Positions 7,583 through 14,543 of a DNA stretch of 23,377 nucleotides are shown here, one piece after another; the stretch's first letter is position 1; every line of letters begins with the position of its first letter. The stretch is from an uncultured Pigmentiphaga sp. GTDB lineage: Bacteria; Pseudomonadota; Gammaproteobacteria; Burkholderiales; Burkholderiaceae_B. A model generated the notes under the pieces. The model was not told where the DNA came from. It was given only the letters and a program-made list of their open reading frames with translations, and ran no database searches. Made by a program: the position numbers and the translations under genes. The stretch lies in the NCBI GenBank assembly GCA_937891425.1, contig CALAGD010000013.1:1-23377 (forward strand). The letters run 5' to 3'.

Positions 7583-8512
7583 ATGAATCGCCCTACCCTG
7601 CGTCAGCTCACCATCTTCCTCGAGGTTTACCGCCGCAAGAGCGTTTCCGTTGCCGCCGAGCGCCTCCACATGACCCAAGCCGCGACGAGCATTGCGCTGC
7701 GGCAGCTGGAAGCGCAACTTGGCGGCCTTCTGTTCAACCGCACCACGCGTCGCCTTACGTCCACACCCCTGGCAGACCAGCTCGCGCCACTCGCCGAACG
7801 CATGCTGGAAGATCTCCGCCGCATTGAAGCGCTCACGCGCACGGCGGAACACTCGGTTTCGCGTGTCGCCATCGCCTGCACTCCGACATTCGCGGCATAC
7901 TTCTTGCCCGACCTCATGCGTTCCATCCATGAACACTTCCCCAACGTGCACATCGACGTCATCGACGTTTCGCAAAGTCAGTTCATCCCCACCATCACAT
8001 CGCGGCAGGCGGACTTCGGGCTAGGGGTCATTGGATTTGAAGATCCCGAGCTGCGCCAGATTCCGCTGGTAGACGACCATCTGTGTTTTGTGTCAGCGGT
8101 TGGTTCGGCACACCTTCCGCCCGAGATTTCCTGGCGTGGAATTCAGCATCGACCGGTCGCGATGATCTCTCGCAGCGTGGGCATACGTCCCATGATTGAA
8201 CAGGCGTGCGCACGCGCCGGCATACGCCTGAACGTGACACATGAAGTCAATCTGCTCAGCACAGCACTGGCGTTGGCGTCGGCCGGCGTCACCAACACCA
8301 TTGCACCCCAGCAGATCGTTCACCTGAGCGGCATCCGCGGGCTGGAGAGCAGTGTGCTTCATGGTCCTTGGGTGAAGCGTCATGTTTCAGCCATACTCAG
8401 CTGCCATCATCCCCTTGAACACTGGCCACGTCAGGTACTGGAACACTGTATCGCGTACTACGAGGGGCTTACGCAAAAAACGGACGGCACCGGAACAGGC
8501 AGCACGCCATGA
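7583..8512 (+). CDS. LysR-family transcriptional regulator
   Basis: This is an intact 309-residue LysR regulator. The winged helix-turn-helix spans about residues 5-64 (LRQLTIFLEVYRRKSVSVAAERLHMTQAATSIALRQLE and GLLFNRTTRRLTSTPLA), and the effector-binding domain about 92-295. LysR genes are usually divergent from the genes they control; here the divergent partner is the broken amidohydrolase, so the regulated promoter may be lost. No good Shine-Dalgarno precedes the ATG. A hairpin (GAAGCC at 7554-7559 with GGCTTC at 7565-7570) lies just upstream of the start. The effector is unknown. The gene ends 90 bases from the convergent licD-like gene. Confidence 0.9.
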   Translation: MNRPTLRQLTIFLEVYRRKSVSVAAERLHMTQAATSIALRQLEAQLGGLLFNRTTRRLTSTPLADQLAPLAERMLEDLRRIEALTRTAEHSVSRVAIACTPTFAAYFLPDLMRSIHEHFPNVHIDVIDVSQSQFIPTITSRQADFGLGVIGFEDPELRQIPLVDDHLCFVSAVGSAHLPPEISWRGIQHRPVAMISRSVGIRPMIEQACARAGIRLNVTHEVNLLSTALALASAGVTNTIAPQQIVHLSGIRGLESSVLHGPWVKRHVSAILSCHHPLEHWPRQVLEHCIAYYEGLTQKTDGTGTGSTP

Positions 8513-8602
8513 TCCGCAGGAATTGTCACTACCCAGCAACACTGCCCAATCGCCATTGCGGCGACATCTTCGGAATAGCACACCGCGGGTGACCAAAGCC
8601 AC

Positions 8603-9538
8603 TCATGACTCGGTGCCCGCCCGCAGAACCCGCCCTTTCTCCTCAAACCCCGGCGGGATATGCGTCAGGTACGACTCCCCCAGGTTCCGATACAACACCG
8701 GGTGCGGCACGCGCTTCTCAAGGGGTGGCAGTTTCATGTAATCGCCGTAGATGCGATGCAGGTAGGCGTGCACGTCCGCCGGTACGGGAAACCTCACTCC
8801 GTTGAACTCGAGTTCGTTGCGGCTGCCGCCGCCACCATCGCCGAAGAACACCTCTCGGGGCATGAACTCTCGCTGGCCGTACGTGAAGAAGAAAACGCCG
8901 GCGTACCTGGCCTTGCGCAGCGGCACCAGCTTGCACACAGACTGAAACATGCGGTAGACGGCATGCACGGGGAACAGGCTCGCCACACCGTAGGCAGCGG
9001 CCTTGAATGGTCCGAAGCGCTTCCCAAGAAAATCCCTGGCGCGCAGGCTCCGGGTACGGTACCGGAACAGGTCATGAAGGGCTTTGGCCGCAGCGAAGTG
9101 CAGGTTGCGCCCCCGGGAGCTTTCAAAGGTACCATCAATGGGGAAGATGTCGATCCACACGCCCCGCTTCATGTAGGCCTGATCATCCTCGATCACGGTC
9201 GTGCCGGTATCGAACACTTTCGCGATGGGCACCACGTAAGAACCGTCGCGCGTGTAGCTTTCCAACAGATAAGGCGCGCGAAACAGGTGCCCACTGGCGA
9301 GCAGGCGCTCATAGTCGGGGCGCGGCACGCCGACATCGATGTCGTCGTCCCACGGAATGAATCCCCCGTGGCGCCGGGCTCCCAGCAAGGTACCGTAGAT
9401 GAGGAAGTACTGGATGCCCAGCTCTCTGGCGACGCGGTCGAATTCAAGCAGTATCCGGAAGCCGCAGTCCTGAACCCGCTTCAGCTCTTCATGGTCCACG
9501 GCGGGCGCAGTCAGGTGATTGTTGTGATTGGCGCTCAT
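8603..9538 (-). CDS. LicD-family phosphotransferase, predicted phosphonate/phosphoryl transferase
   Basis: LicD proteins transfer phosphocholine from CDP-choline onto bacterial surface glycans, and belong to the nucleotidyltransferase fold. The 311-residue protein shows the family signature YFLIYGTLLGARRHGGF followed by IPWDDDIDVGV (acidic metal-binding cluster DDDID at 64-68) and VWIDIFPIDGTF. It is the last gene of an operon that makes a phosphonate and contains a cytidylyltransferase domain. I infer that it transfers a CMP-activated phosphonate, probably 2-hydroxyethylphosphonate, to a sugar or lipid-linked glycan. It lacks a signal peptide, so it should act in the cytoplasm before export. 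The family assignment is firm; the donor is inferred from context. Confidence 0.9.
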   Translation of the reverse strand: MSANHNNHLTAPAVDHEELKRVQDCGFRILLEFDRVARELGIQYFLIYGTLLGARRHGGFIPWDDDIDVGVPRPDYERLLASGHLFRAPYLLESYTRDGSYVVPIAKVFDTGTTVIEDDQAYMKRGVWIDIFPIDGTFESSRGRNLHFAAAKALHDLFRYRTRSLRARDFLGKRFGPFKAAAYGVASLFPVHAVYRMFQSVCKLVPLRKARYAGVFFFTYGQREFMPREVFFGDGGGGSRNELEFNGVRFPVPADVHAYLHRIYGDYMKLPPLEKRVPHPVLYRNLGESYLTHIPPGFEEKGRVLRAGTES

Positions 9539-9559
9539 TGAAGGTTTCTGCGGGTTGCC

Positions 9560-10651
9560 CTACTGCGAGACGGACTGCCGCAGGATTTGCTCTACATCGA
9601 CATGGATGGCCAGGTTTCCCGCCCGCTCGGGCGTGTGCATCTCACCCGCCAGGGCCAATACATCCTCCGCACCCAGGTACTGCTGCAGTTCGTGCGGCAG
9701 GTCAAGGTCGCCCAGCATCTGATGCACTCGAACCAGCAATGCACGCTCGGAGTCCCGCAGGTGGCCAGTGAGGTATTGCTCAAGAATGGCGCGCAGCGTA
9801 AAACTGCACGCCAGACCATGTGGAACCTGATAACGGCTCGTCAATGGGTAGGAAATGCTATGGGCCAGCGCGGTTCGCGTCTGGCTGATGGCGAGGCCCG
9901 CCAACAGGCTGGCACGCTGCATGCCTTCGCGGGCATCAAGGTTATCGGGCGCATCCAGCACCACCGGCAGATGCTCCACCACCAGCTGGAGAGCCTGCCA
10001 CGCAAACGCTTCGGAGATCGGCGTACGGTTACGGTTCCAGAGCGATTCCAGCGCATGCGAGGTAGCATCCAGCGCTGTATACAGCGTTTCGCGTGCGGGC
10101 AGGGTCAAGGTGAGCCCGGGGTCAAGCACGGCGAGTACGGGAAACAGCAAGTCGCCCGCCACCGAATACTTCTTCTTGCGCACGTCGTCCCACACGGTGG
10201 CAAATGGCGTTACCTCTGAACCCGTCCCCGAGGTAGTGGGAACGGCAACCACGGGCAGCCGGGCCGACCACGACTGCGCGGCCCCATCCCGGAAACAACG
10301 CGCCAGCGGCGTGTCCTGACACGCCAGGAGCGTAACCGACAGCACCTTGGCCGCATCCAGGGCGCTGCCGCCTCCTACGCTAACAATGCCAACGATGGAC
10401 TTGCCCGCGTGCGCTGCGGTCAGCGAGTCGAGCTCGTCCACCGTGGGGTTCGGCGTAATGGAATCGCAAACCAGCAGCGCATGATCATCTCCCAGCTGCT
10501 GCTGCAACCGGGCCGTCAGGCCCCGGCGCGTGGCGCCCGCCGTGGTGACCAGCAGCCACAGCCCTGGGGCAAGCTGCGCGCCCAGCTGGTCGAACTTGCC
10601 CCGGCCGGCGTGGATACGCACCGGGTTGTGATAGGCCCAGCCCTGTGTCAT
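9560..10651 (-). CDS. Iron-containing alcohol dehydrogenase, predicted phosphonoacetaldehyde reductase
   Basis: This 363-residue group III (iron-dependent) alcohol dehydrogenase is predicted to reduce phosphonoacetaldehyde to 2-hydroxyethylphosphonate with NAD(P)H. The nucleotide-binding GGGSALDAAK begins at 93, PTTSGTGSEVTPFA is around 138-151, and the metal ligands appear as D195, H199, H264 and H278. That spacing is nearly identical to E. coli FucO. The start ATG overlaps the decarboxylase stop (ATGA at 10648-10651), so the two are translationally coupled. This location directly after phosphonopyruvate decarboxylase matches known phosphonate clusters that use a PhpC/FomC-type reductase. 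Sequence alone does not exclude another aldehyde as substrate. Confidence 0.88.
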   Translation of the reverse strand: MTQGWAYHNPVRIHAGRGKFDQLGAQLAPGLWLLVTTAGATRRGLTARLQQQLGDDHALLVCDSITPNPTVDELDSLTAAHAGKSIVGIVSVGGGSALDAAKVLSVTLLACQDTPLARCFRDGAAQSWSARLPVVAVPTTSGTGSEVTPFATVWDDVRKKKYSVAGDLLFPVLAVLDPGLTLTLPARETLYTALDATSHALESLWNRNRTPISEAFAWQALQLVVEHLPVVLDAPDNLDAREGMQRASLLAGLAISQTRTALAHSISYPLTSRYQVPHGLACSFTLRAILEQYLTGHLRDSERALLVRVHQMLGDLDLPHELQQYLGAEDVLALAGEMHTPERAGNLAIHVDVEQILRQSVSQ

Positions 10652-11769
10652 GCTCGTGCGGCCTCAATGAACGCCTGCTTGTTCTCTTCGGGCGTGCTGG
10701 TGGGGCGGCCCAGGTCGGGCCGCGAACCGACAGATACCATTACCTCGAGCAGACTGGGACCCTCATTCAAACGGCCCAGATCGGCCCAGGCCTGCTTCAG
10801 CTCGTCGATGGTTCTGGCCTTGGCGTAGTGCACATACCCGCTTGCCCGCGCTATGGCTTCGAAATCCACATTCCCGGCCACGGTGGGCTGGCCGCCCACC
10901 GATTCGTGCGCGGCATTATTCAGCAGCACATGCACCAGGTTTACCGGGCGGCGGCTGCCGATCACGGGTAGTGCCCCCATGTGCATGAGCAACGAGCCGT
11001 CGCCATCCAGGCACACCACCCGTCTGGCAGGATTGCCCAGCGCCACGCCAAGGGCGATGGACGACGTATGCCCCATGGAGCCTACGGTAAGAAAGTCGCG
11101 CTGCGGCTCGTTGCGCGCTACCCTCAGTTCGAACACTTCGCGCGACGTCTTGCCGGTGGTCGACACAACAAGCGCATCGCGCGCCAACTCCAAAATACAG
11201 CGCAGCGCGTCCTCTCGCGACAGGGTGGCTCCGGTGGCAAGCTTGCGCTTCGACTTGTAGGGTGTGAACGCATCCTTGCGCACCACCAGCGCTACCGGAG
11301 CGTTCCGCTCGCTCAAGGTCTGCAGCGCCTTGCTTACCACTTCTTCGGCGTTCGAATCGGCGTCCACGATCTGGTAGGGGATCTCCAGCAAATCAAGTTG
11401 CCCGCAGGTAATGCGCCCCTGCTTCACATGCTGCGGCTCGTCTTTTACGCCAGGTTCGCCACGCCAGCCGATGATGAGCAGCATGGGAATGCGGTACACC
11501 TCGGGGTCGGTCAACGACGTCAGCGGGTTGATGGTGTTTCCCAACCCGGAGTTCTGCATGTACACCGCGGCATAGCGCCCGCTGCTGAGATGGTAGCCTG
11601 CTGCCACCGCAACCGCGTTGCCTTCGTTGGCGGTAATGATGTGCTCTTTCTCCGTGCTGTTGTCATCAATGTAGGCACATAAACTCGACAGCAGGGAGTC
11701 CGGCACGCCTACGAACAGGTCAATGCCGCCGCGCCGCAGGGCATCGTAGAACTCACTGGTTTCAATCAT
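10648..11769 (-). CDS. ppd: Phosphonopyruvate decarboxylase
   Basis: This thiamine-diphosphate enzyme decarboxylates phosphonopyruvate to phosphonoacetaldehyde, the irreversible step that pulls the unfavourable PEP mutase reaction forward. The start at 11769 (MIETSEFYDALRRGG) matches the family N-terminus; a TTG at 11781 is an alternative, and neither has a clear Shine-Dalgarno. The protein has 373 residues with both ThDP domains in one chain. Diagnostic segments are FVGVPDSLL, ITANEGNAVAVAAGYH (catalytic Glu at 49), VYMQNSGLGNTINPLTSL, GWRGEPGVKDEPQHVKQG, and the ThDP motif GDGS (256-259) through LLNNAAHESVGGQPT (NN at 284-285). The last segment separates it from sulfopyruvate decarboxylases. 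It lies 16 bases after the PEP mutase stop. Confidence 0.95.
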   Translation of the reverse strand: MIETSEFYDALRRGGIDLFVGVPDSLLSSLCAYIDDNSTEKEHIITANEGNAVAVAAGYHLSSGRYAAVYMQNSGLGNTINPLTSLTDPEVYRIPMLLIIGWRGEPGVKDEPQHVKQGRITCGQLDLLEIPYQIVDADSNAEEVVSKALQTLSERNAPVALVVRKDAFTPYKSKRKLATGATLSREDALRCILELARDALVVSTTGKTSREVFELRVARNEPQRDFLTVGSMGHTSSIALGVALGNPARRVVCLDGDGSLLMHMGALPVIGSRRPVNLVHVLLNNAAHESVGGQPTVAGNVDFEAIARASGYVHYAKARTIDELKQAWADLGRLNEGPSLLEVMVSVGSRPDLGRPTSTPEENKQAFIEAARA

Positions 11770-11785
11770 GTTGATGAGCAATCTG

Positions 11786-13087
11786 CTACTTGGTGCCCGG
11801 AATCAGCTCAAGGATCTCGTCGATCGACATCATGTCGGCATCGCATTCGGCCGAACGCCCGTGCTCCAGGATCGACTTCGCCGTCTTCACCATGGCCGGG
11901 TAGGCACTGCGCAGCAGCTGGTTGGCGTAAATGACGATGTTCACTCCGCGTTGCTGCAGTTCATCTTCCGTAACCGTGTTGTAGCTCGACGGCACCACAA
12001 CCAGCGGTTTCCGGTTCTCGAACCGGTTGTACTGCTCGCAAAACGCGAAAATTTCCGTCGGATCTTTCTGACGGCTGTGAATGAGGATGCCATCGGCTCC
12101 GGCCTCGATGTATGCCCTGGCACGCGTGAGCGCATCCTCCAGGCCCTTGCCCAGAATGAGGCTTTCGATGCGGGCGATGATCATGAAGTCGTTGGTGGCC
12201 TGCGCATGCTTGCCCGCGTTGATCTTGAAGCAGAAGTTCTCGATGGAATCCTGGGTTTGCGGAACATCCGTACCCAGCAGCGAGTTCTTCTTCAGCCCCG
12301 TCTTGTCTTCGATGACCGCGGCCGACACGCCCAGGCGCTCCAGCGTGCGCACGGTGAACTTGAAATGCTCGGGCTTTCCGCCGGTATCAGCGTCGTAAAT
12401 CACTGGCTTGGTGGTTACTTCCAGCACTTCGTTCAGCGTGGTCATGCGCGCGGAGACATCCACTGCTTCGATGTCGGGCTTGCCCTTGGCTGTCGAGTCA
12501 GTCAGGCTGCTGCCCCACATGCCGTCGAATTCGCGCCGCCCGTTCGGGGTATCGATGACCGTGTGCTCGATGATGAGACCACTGAGCGCGTTGTGAATAT
12601 CAAGAAAGCGCAGGATGGGCTTCACCTGCAACAGGCGCCGCAGCGATTTCAGGCGAATATCTGGCGTGGTGCCGATTTCTTTCAGCGACTTGTTCAGCTG
12701 CGTGGACGAAATGCCCTGCGTGTACGGCACTTCCACCAGCTCGCCGCCCCAGCGCGCCAGGGCCTCTATGACGCGCTCGCGCGTCTTCTGCTGCACGCCC
12801 GTGCGCCAGTCGTCGCCGTGCACCACGTAGTCGGGCCGGATCATCTCGAGGTTGGGCACGTAATCCAGCGTAGTTTGCGGCACGACGCGCGATACACCCT
12901 TGATGTTCTCGATAACCTCGCGCCGCTGTTCGTAAGTCATGAAGGGCACCCGCTTGTAGCTGGCGATGGCCTCGTCCGTCAGCAGCCCGACCACCACTTC
13001 GCCCAGTTCACGCGCCGTCTTGATCACATTCAAATGCCCCGGATGCACCAGGTCGGCACTCATCCCGACATATACGATTTTCTTCAC
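11786..13087 (-). CDS. Cytidylyltransferase-PEP mutase fusion
   Basis: PEP mutase forms the C-P bond by rearranging phosphoenolpyruvate to phosphonopyruvate, the entry step of nearly all phosphonate biosynthesis. The 433-residue chain has an N-terminal nucleotidyltransferase domain (about 1-135) with the HxGH motif HPGH at 15-18 and ISSTQLN at 126-132, as in CTP-dependent cytidylyltransferases. The PepM domain (about 150-433) has WGSSLTDS, YDADTGG and the diagnostic EDKTGLKKNS (260-269, the EDKx5NS signature), then FMIIARIESL and AGADGILIHS. Start is a GTG at 13087 overlapping the flippase stop (GTGA), with AAGGAG five bases before it. The fusion suggests that the operon's phosphonate is activated as a CMP ester. 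Which phosphonate is activated cannot be read from sequence. Confidence 0.95.
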   Translation of the reverse strand: MKKIVYVGMSADLVHPGHLNVIKTARELGEVVVGLLTDEAIASYKRVPFMTYEQRREVIENIKGVSRVVPQTTLDYVPNLEMIRPDYVVHGDDWRTGVQQKTRERVIEALARWGGELVEVPYTQGISSTQLNKSLKEIGTTPDIRLKSLRRLLQVKPILRFLDIHNALSGLIIEHTVIDTPNGRREFDGMWGSSLTDSTAKGKPDIEAVDVSARMTTLNEVLEVTTKPVIYDADTGGKPEHFKFTVRTLERLGVSAAVIEDKTGLKKNSLLGTDVPQTQDSIENFCFKINAGKHAQATNDFMIIARIESLILGKGLEDALTRARAYIEAGADGILIHSRQKDPTEIFAFCEQYNRFENRKPLVVVPSSYNTVTEDELQQRGVNIVIYANQLLRSAYPAMVKTAKSILEHGRSAECDADMMSIDEILELIPGTK

Positions 13088-14346
13088 GTGTTCTCCTTGA
13101 CTGAAATCATGCCCAATGCAGAGCGAATGCCGAGATAGCGGTGAATGAATACATACAGCTCGGCCAGCATCATCATCAGGGCCAGGGAAATTGGGGTAAT
13201 CAGGCTGGCCGCATGGACGCCCAGGAACATGACGAAATACAGGATCGCCCCGAACACCACGGAGCGATTAGCCACGTCAACCCGATTGACCGCAGCGCAG
13301 ATGGGGTAGCCTGCAAACACCGCACATACATGCACAATTATGGCAGCAAAGAACACATTCAATACGTCGATGCTCTCTGACCATTGTGCACCGAAAATCT
13401 TCAGAATGACCGTGGGCGCCAGCAAGTAGCCCACCACCGACCCCACCAGAGTAGCCGCAACCACCCCCAATGCCAGCTTGCGATAAAGCACCAGGTTGCG
13501 CTCTTTCGCCATGTACGGATACACGGCCTGCGACAATGCCCCGGCCATGGTCTGCATGACGCCATACAGCTGCCGAGCCAGTTGGTACACCCCCACGGCA
13601 GCGGGCATGGAAAACAACCCCAGCAGCACCGGAGCAGCATTCATGTAGGCCGTTACTGCAACTCGCGACATGAAGTAACCCCGGTTCATCTGACGCGCGT
13701 AGCGCATCATGCGCTGATTGCGCAGATCGACCCAGTAGCCCAGCCGATACAGGGCAACGAAGGAAAACACCAGCGTTGCCGCGTGACCCGCACCGTTCAA
13801 CACCGGCACCAGCCAGTAGCTCTGATCGTGCCGAACGAACAGGAACACCAGCACCATGTACGTACAGCGCGACACAAACTCGAAGCCGGCCAGGTAACGT
13901 ATCTGCTCGATACCCTGGAAAAAATAATTCGGTACGAGCCCTTGGGCCAGCACCGGCAGAATGGAAAACATCAATACCAGACGATAGTCGGCATATTTCT
14001 CCGTGAGCAAGGCATAACCGATTACTACAACAGCGCTAATGGCAATGAGAACGAGCTTCACTCTCAGTATGCCGCCCAGCAGCCCCGCCACGTACTTCCT
14101 GTTGTTGCGGTGTCGCGAAATCTTGTTGGTGGCCGACAGCCCATAACCGAAGTCCACCAGCACCATGGCCAGCATCATGATGCCGCTGGCGAATGCCACC
14201 ACACCGTAAAGATCCGGCCCCAGAACCCGCGTCAGGTGCAGCAGGACGATGAACGGCACCACGTAATTTACGGCCGTCATCAGGTACATGGCGGTAATAT
14301 TGCGGGTAAGGCGATGCTTTCCGATGCGTAAGAGAGCCGACTTCAA
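13084..14346 (-). CDS. Wzx-like polysaccharide flippase
   Basis: This integral membrane protein of the MATE/MOP flippase superfamily has about 12 hydrophobic helices and is predicted to flip lipid-linked oligosaccharides or similar polymer units across the inner membrane. The start used is TTG at 14346 (MKSALLRIGKHRLTRN, 420 residues), nine bases after AGGG. The frame is open to a TTG at 14409, and a GTG at 14391 is possible, but neither has a Shine-Dalgarno. Recognisable segments are VVPFIVLLHLTRVLGPDLYG, VLVDFGYGLSATNKIS and PNYFFQGIEQI. Base composition is visibly more AT-rich than in the flanking genes, suggesting recent acquisition. It is the first gene of the phosphonate operon and overlaps the PepM start. 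Confidence 0.88.
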   Translation of the reverse strand: MKSALLRIGKHRLTRNITAMYLMTAVNYVVPFIVLLHLTRVLGPDLYGVVAFASGIMMLAMVLVDFGYGLSATNKISRHRNNRKYVAGLLGGILRVKLVLIAISAVVVIGYALLTEKYADYRLVLMFSILPVLAQGLVPNYFFQGIEQIRYLAGFEFVSRCTYMVLVFLFVRHDQSYWLVPVLNGAGHAATLVFSFVALYRLGYWVDLRNQRMMRYARQMNRGYFMSRVAVTAYMNAAPVLLGLFSMPAAVGVYQLARQLYGVMQTMAGALSQAVYPYMAKERNLVLYRKLALGVVAATLVGSVVGYLLAPTVILKIFGAQWSESIDVLNVFFAAIIVHVCAVFAGYPICAAVNRVDVANRSVVFGAILYFVMFLGVHAASLITPISLALMMMLAELYVFIHRYLGIRSALGMISVKENT

Positions 14347-14430
14347 GATGAATTGCCCTGTTCCTGGAGGATCGTGCGCATGATTGTGCACGCCGGGTAA
14401 CGGCGGCAAACAGCAGCTGCCCGGGGTGGC

Positions 14431-14459
14431 ATAAAAGAAAATGCTACTTTAGTTTTCAA
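14431..14459 (-). promoter_or_regulatory. Candidate promoter of the phosphonate/flippase operon
   Basis: On the minus strand TTGAAA (14459-14454) is followed after 17 bases by TTTTAT (14436-14431), a good -35 and a weak -10. The gap between the debranching enzyme stop and the flippase start (14347-14543) is noticeably AT-rich around this site. The only other structure seen is a short GGCCG/CGGCC hairpin at 14489-14502. Confidence 0.35.
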
Positions 14460-14543
14460 GCCTGTACCAAATGGAACCACCCGCCCAGGGCCGAACTCGG
14501 CCATTACAACCACTGAAATGAAAAGGCCGCACTCAATGCGTGG

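Noticed and set aside
11786..13087. Assignment as a methylisocitrate/isocitrate lyase homologue
   Set aside because: The EDKx5NS signature and the adjacent phosphonopyruvate decarboxylase identify a true PEP mutase rather than a lyase.
11768..13138. 456-residue plus-strand open frame
   Set aside because: It is antisense to the PEP mutase fusion, whose catalytic motifs are clear; long antisense frames are expected in GC-rich coding DNA and this one shows no family motif.
13384..14331. 315-residue His/Gln-rich plus-strand frame
   Set aside because: It is the antisense shadow of the flippase; the His/Gln richness mirrors membrane-protein codons on the other strand.
14489..14502. GGCCG/CGGCC hairpin as a terminator after the debranching enzyme
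   Set aside because: The stem is only five base pairs and no T-tract follows on the minus strand.
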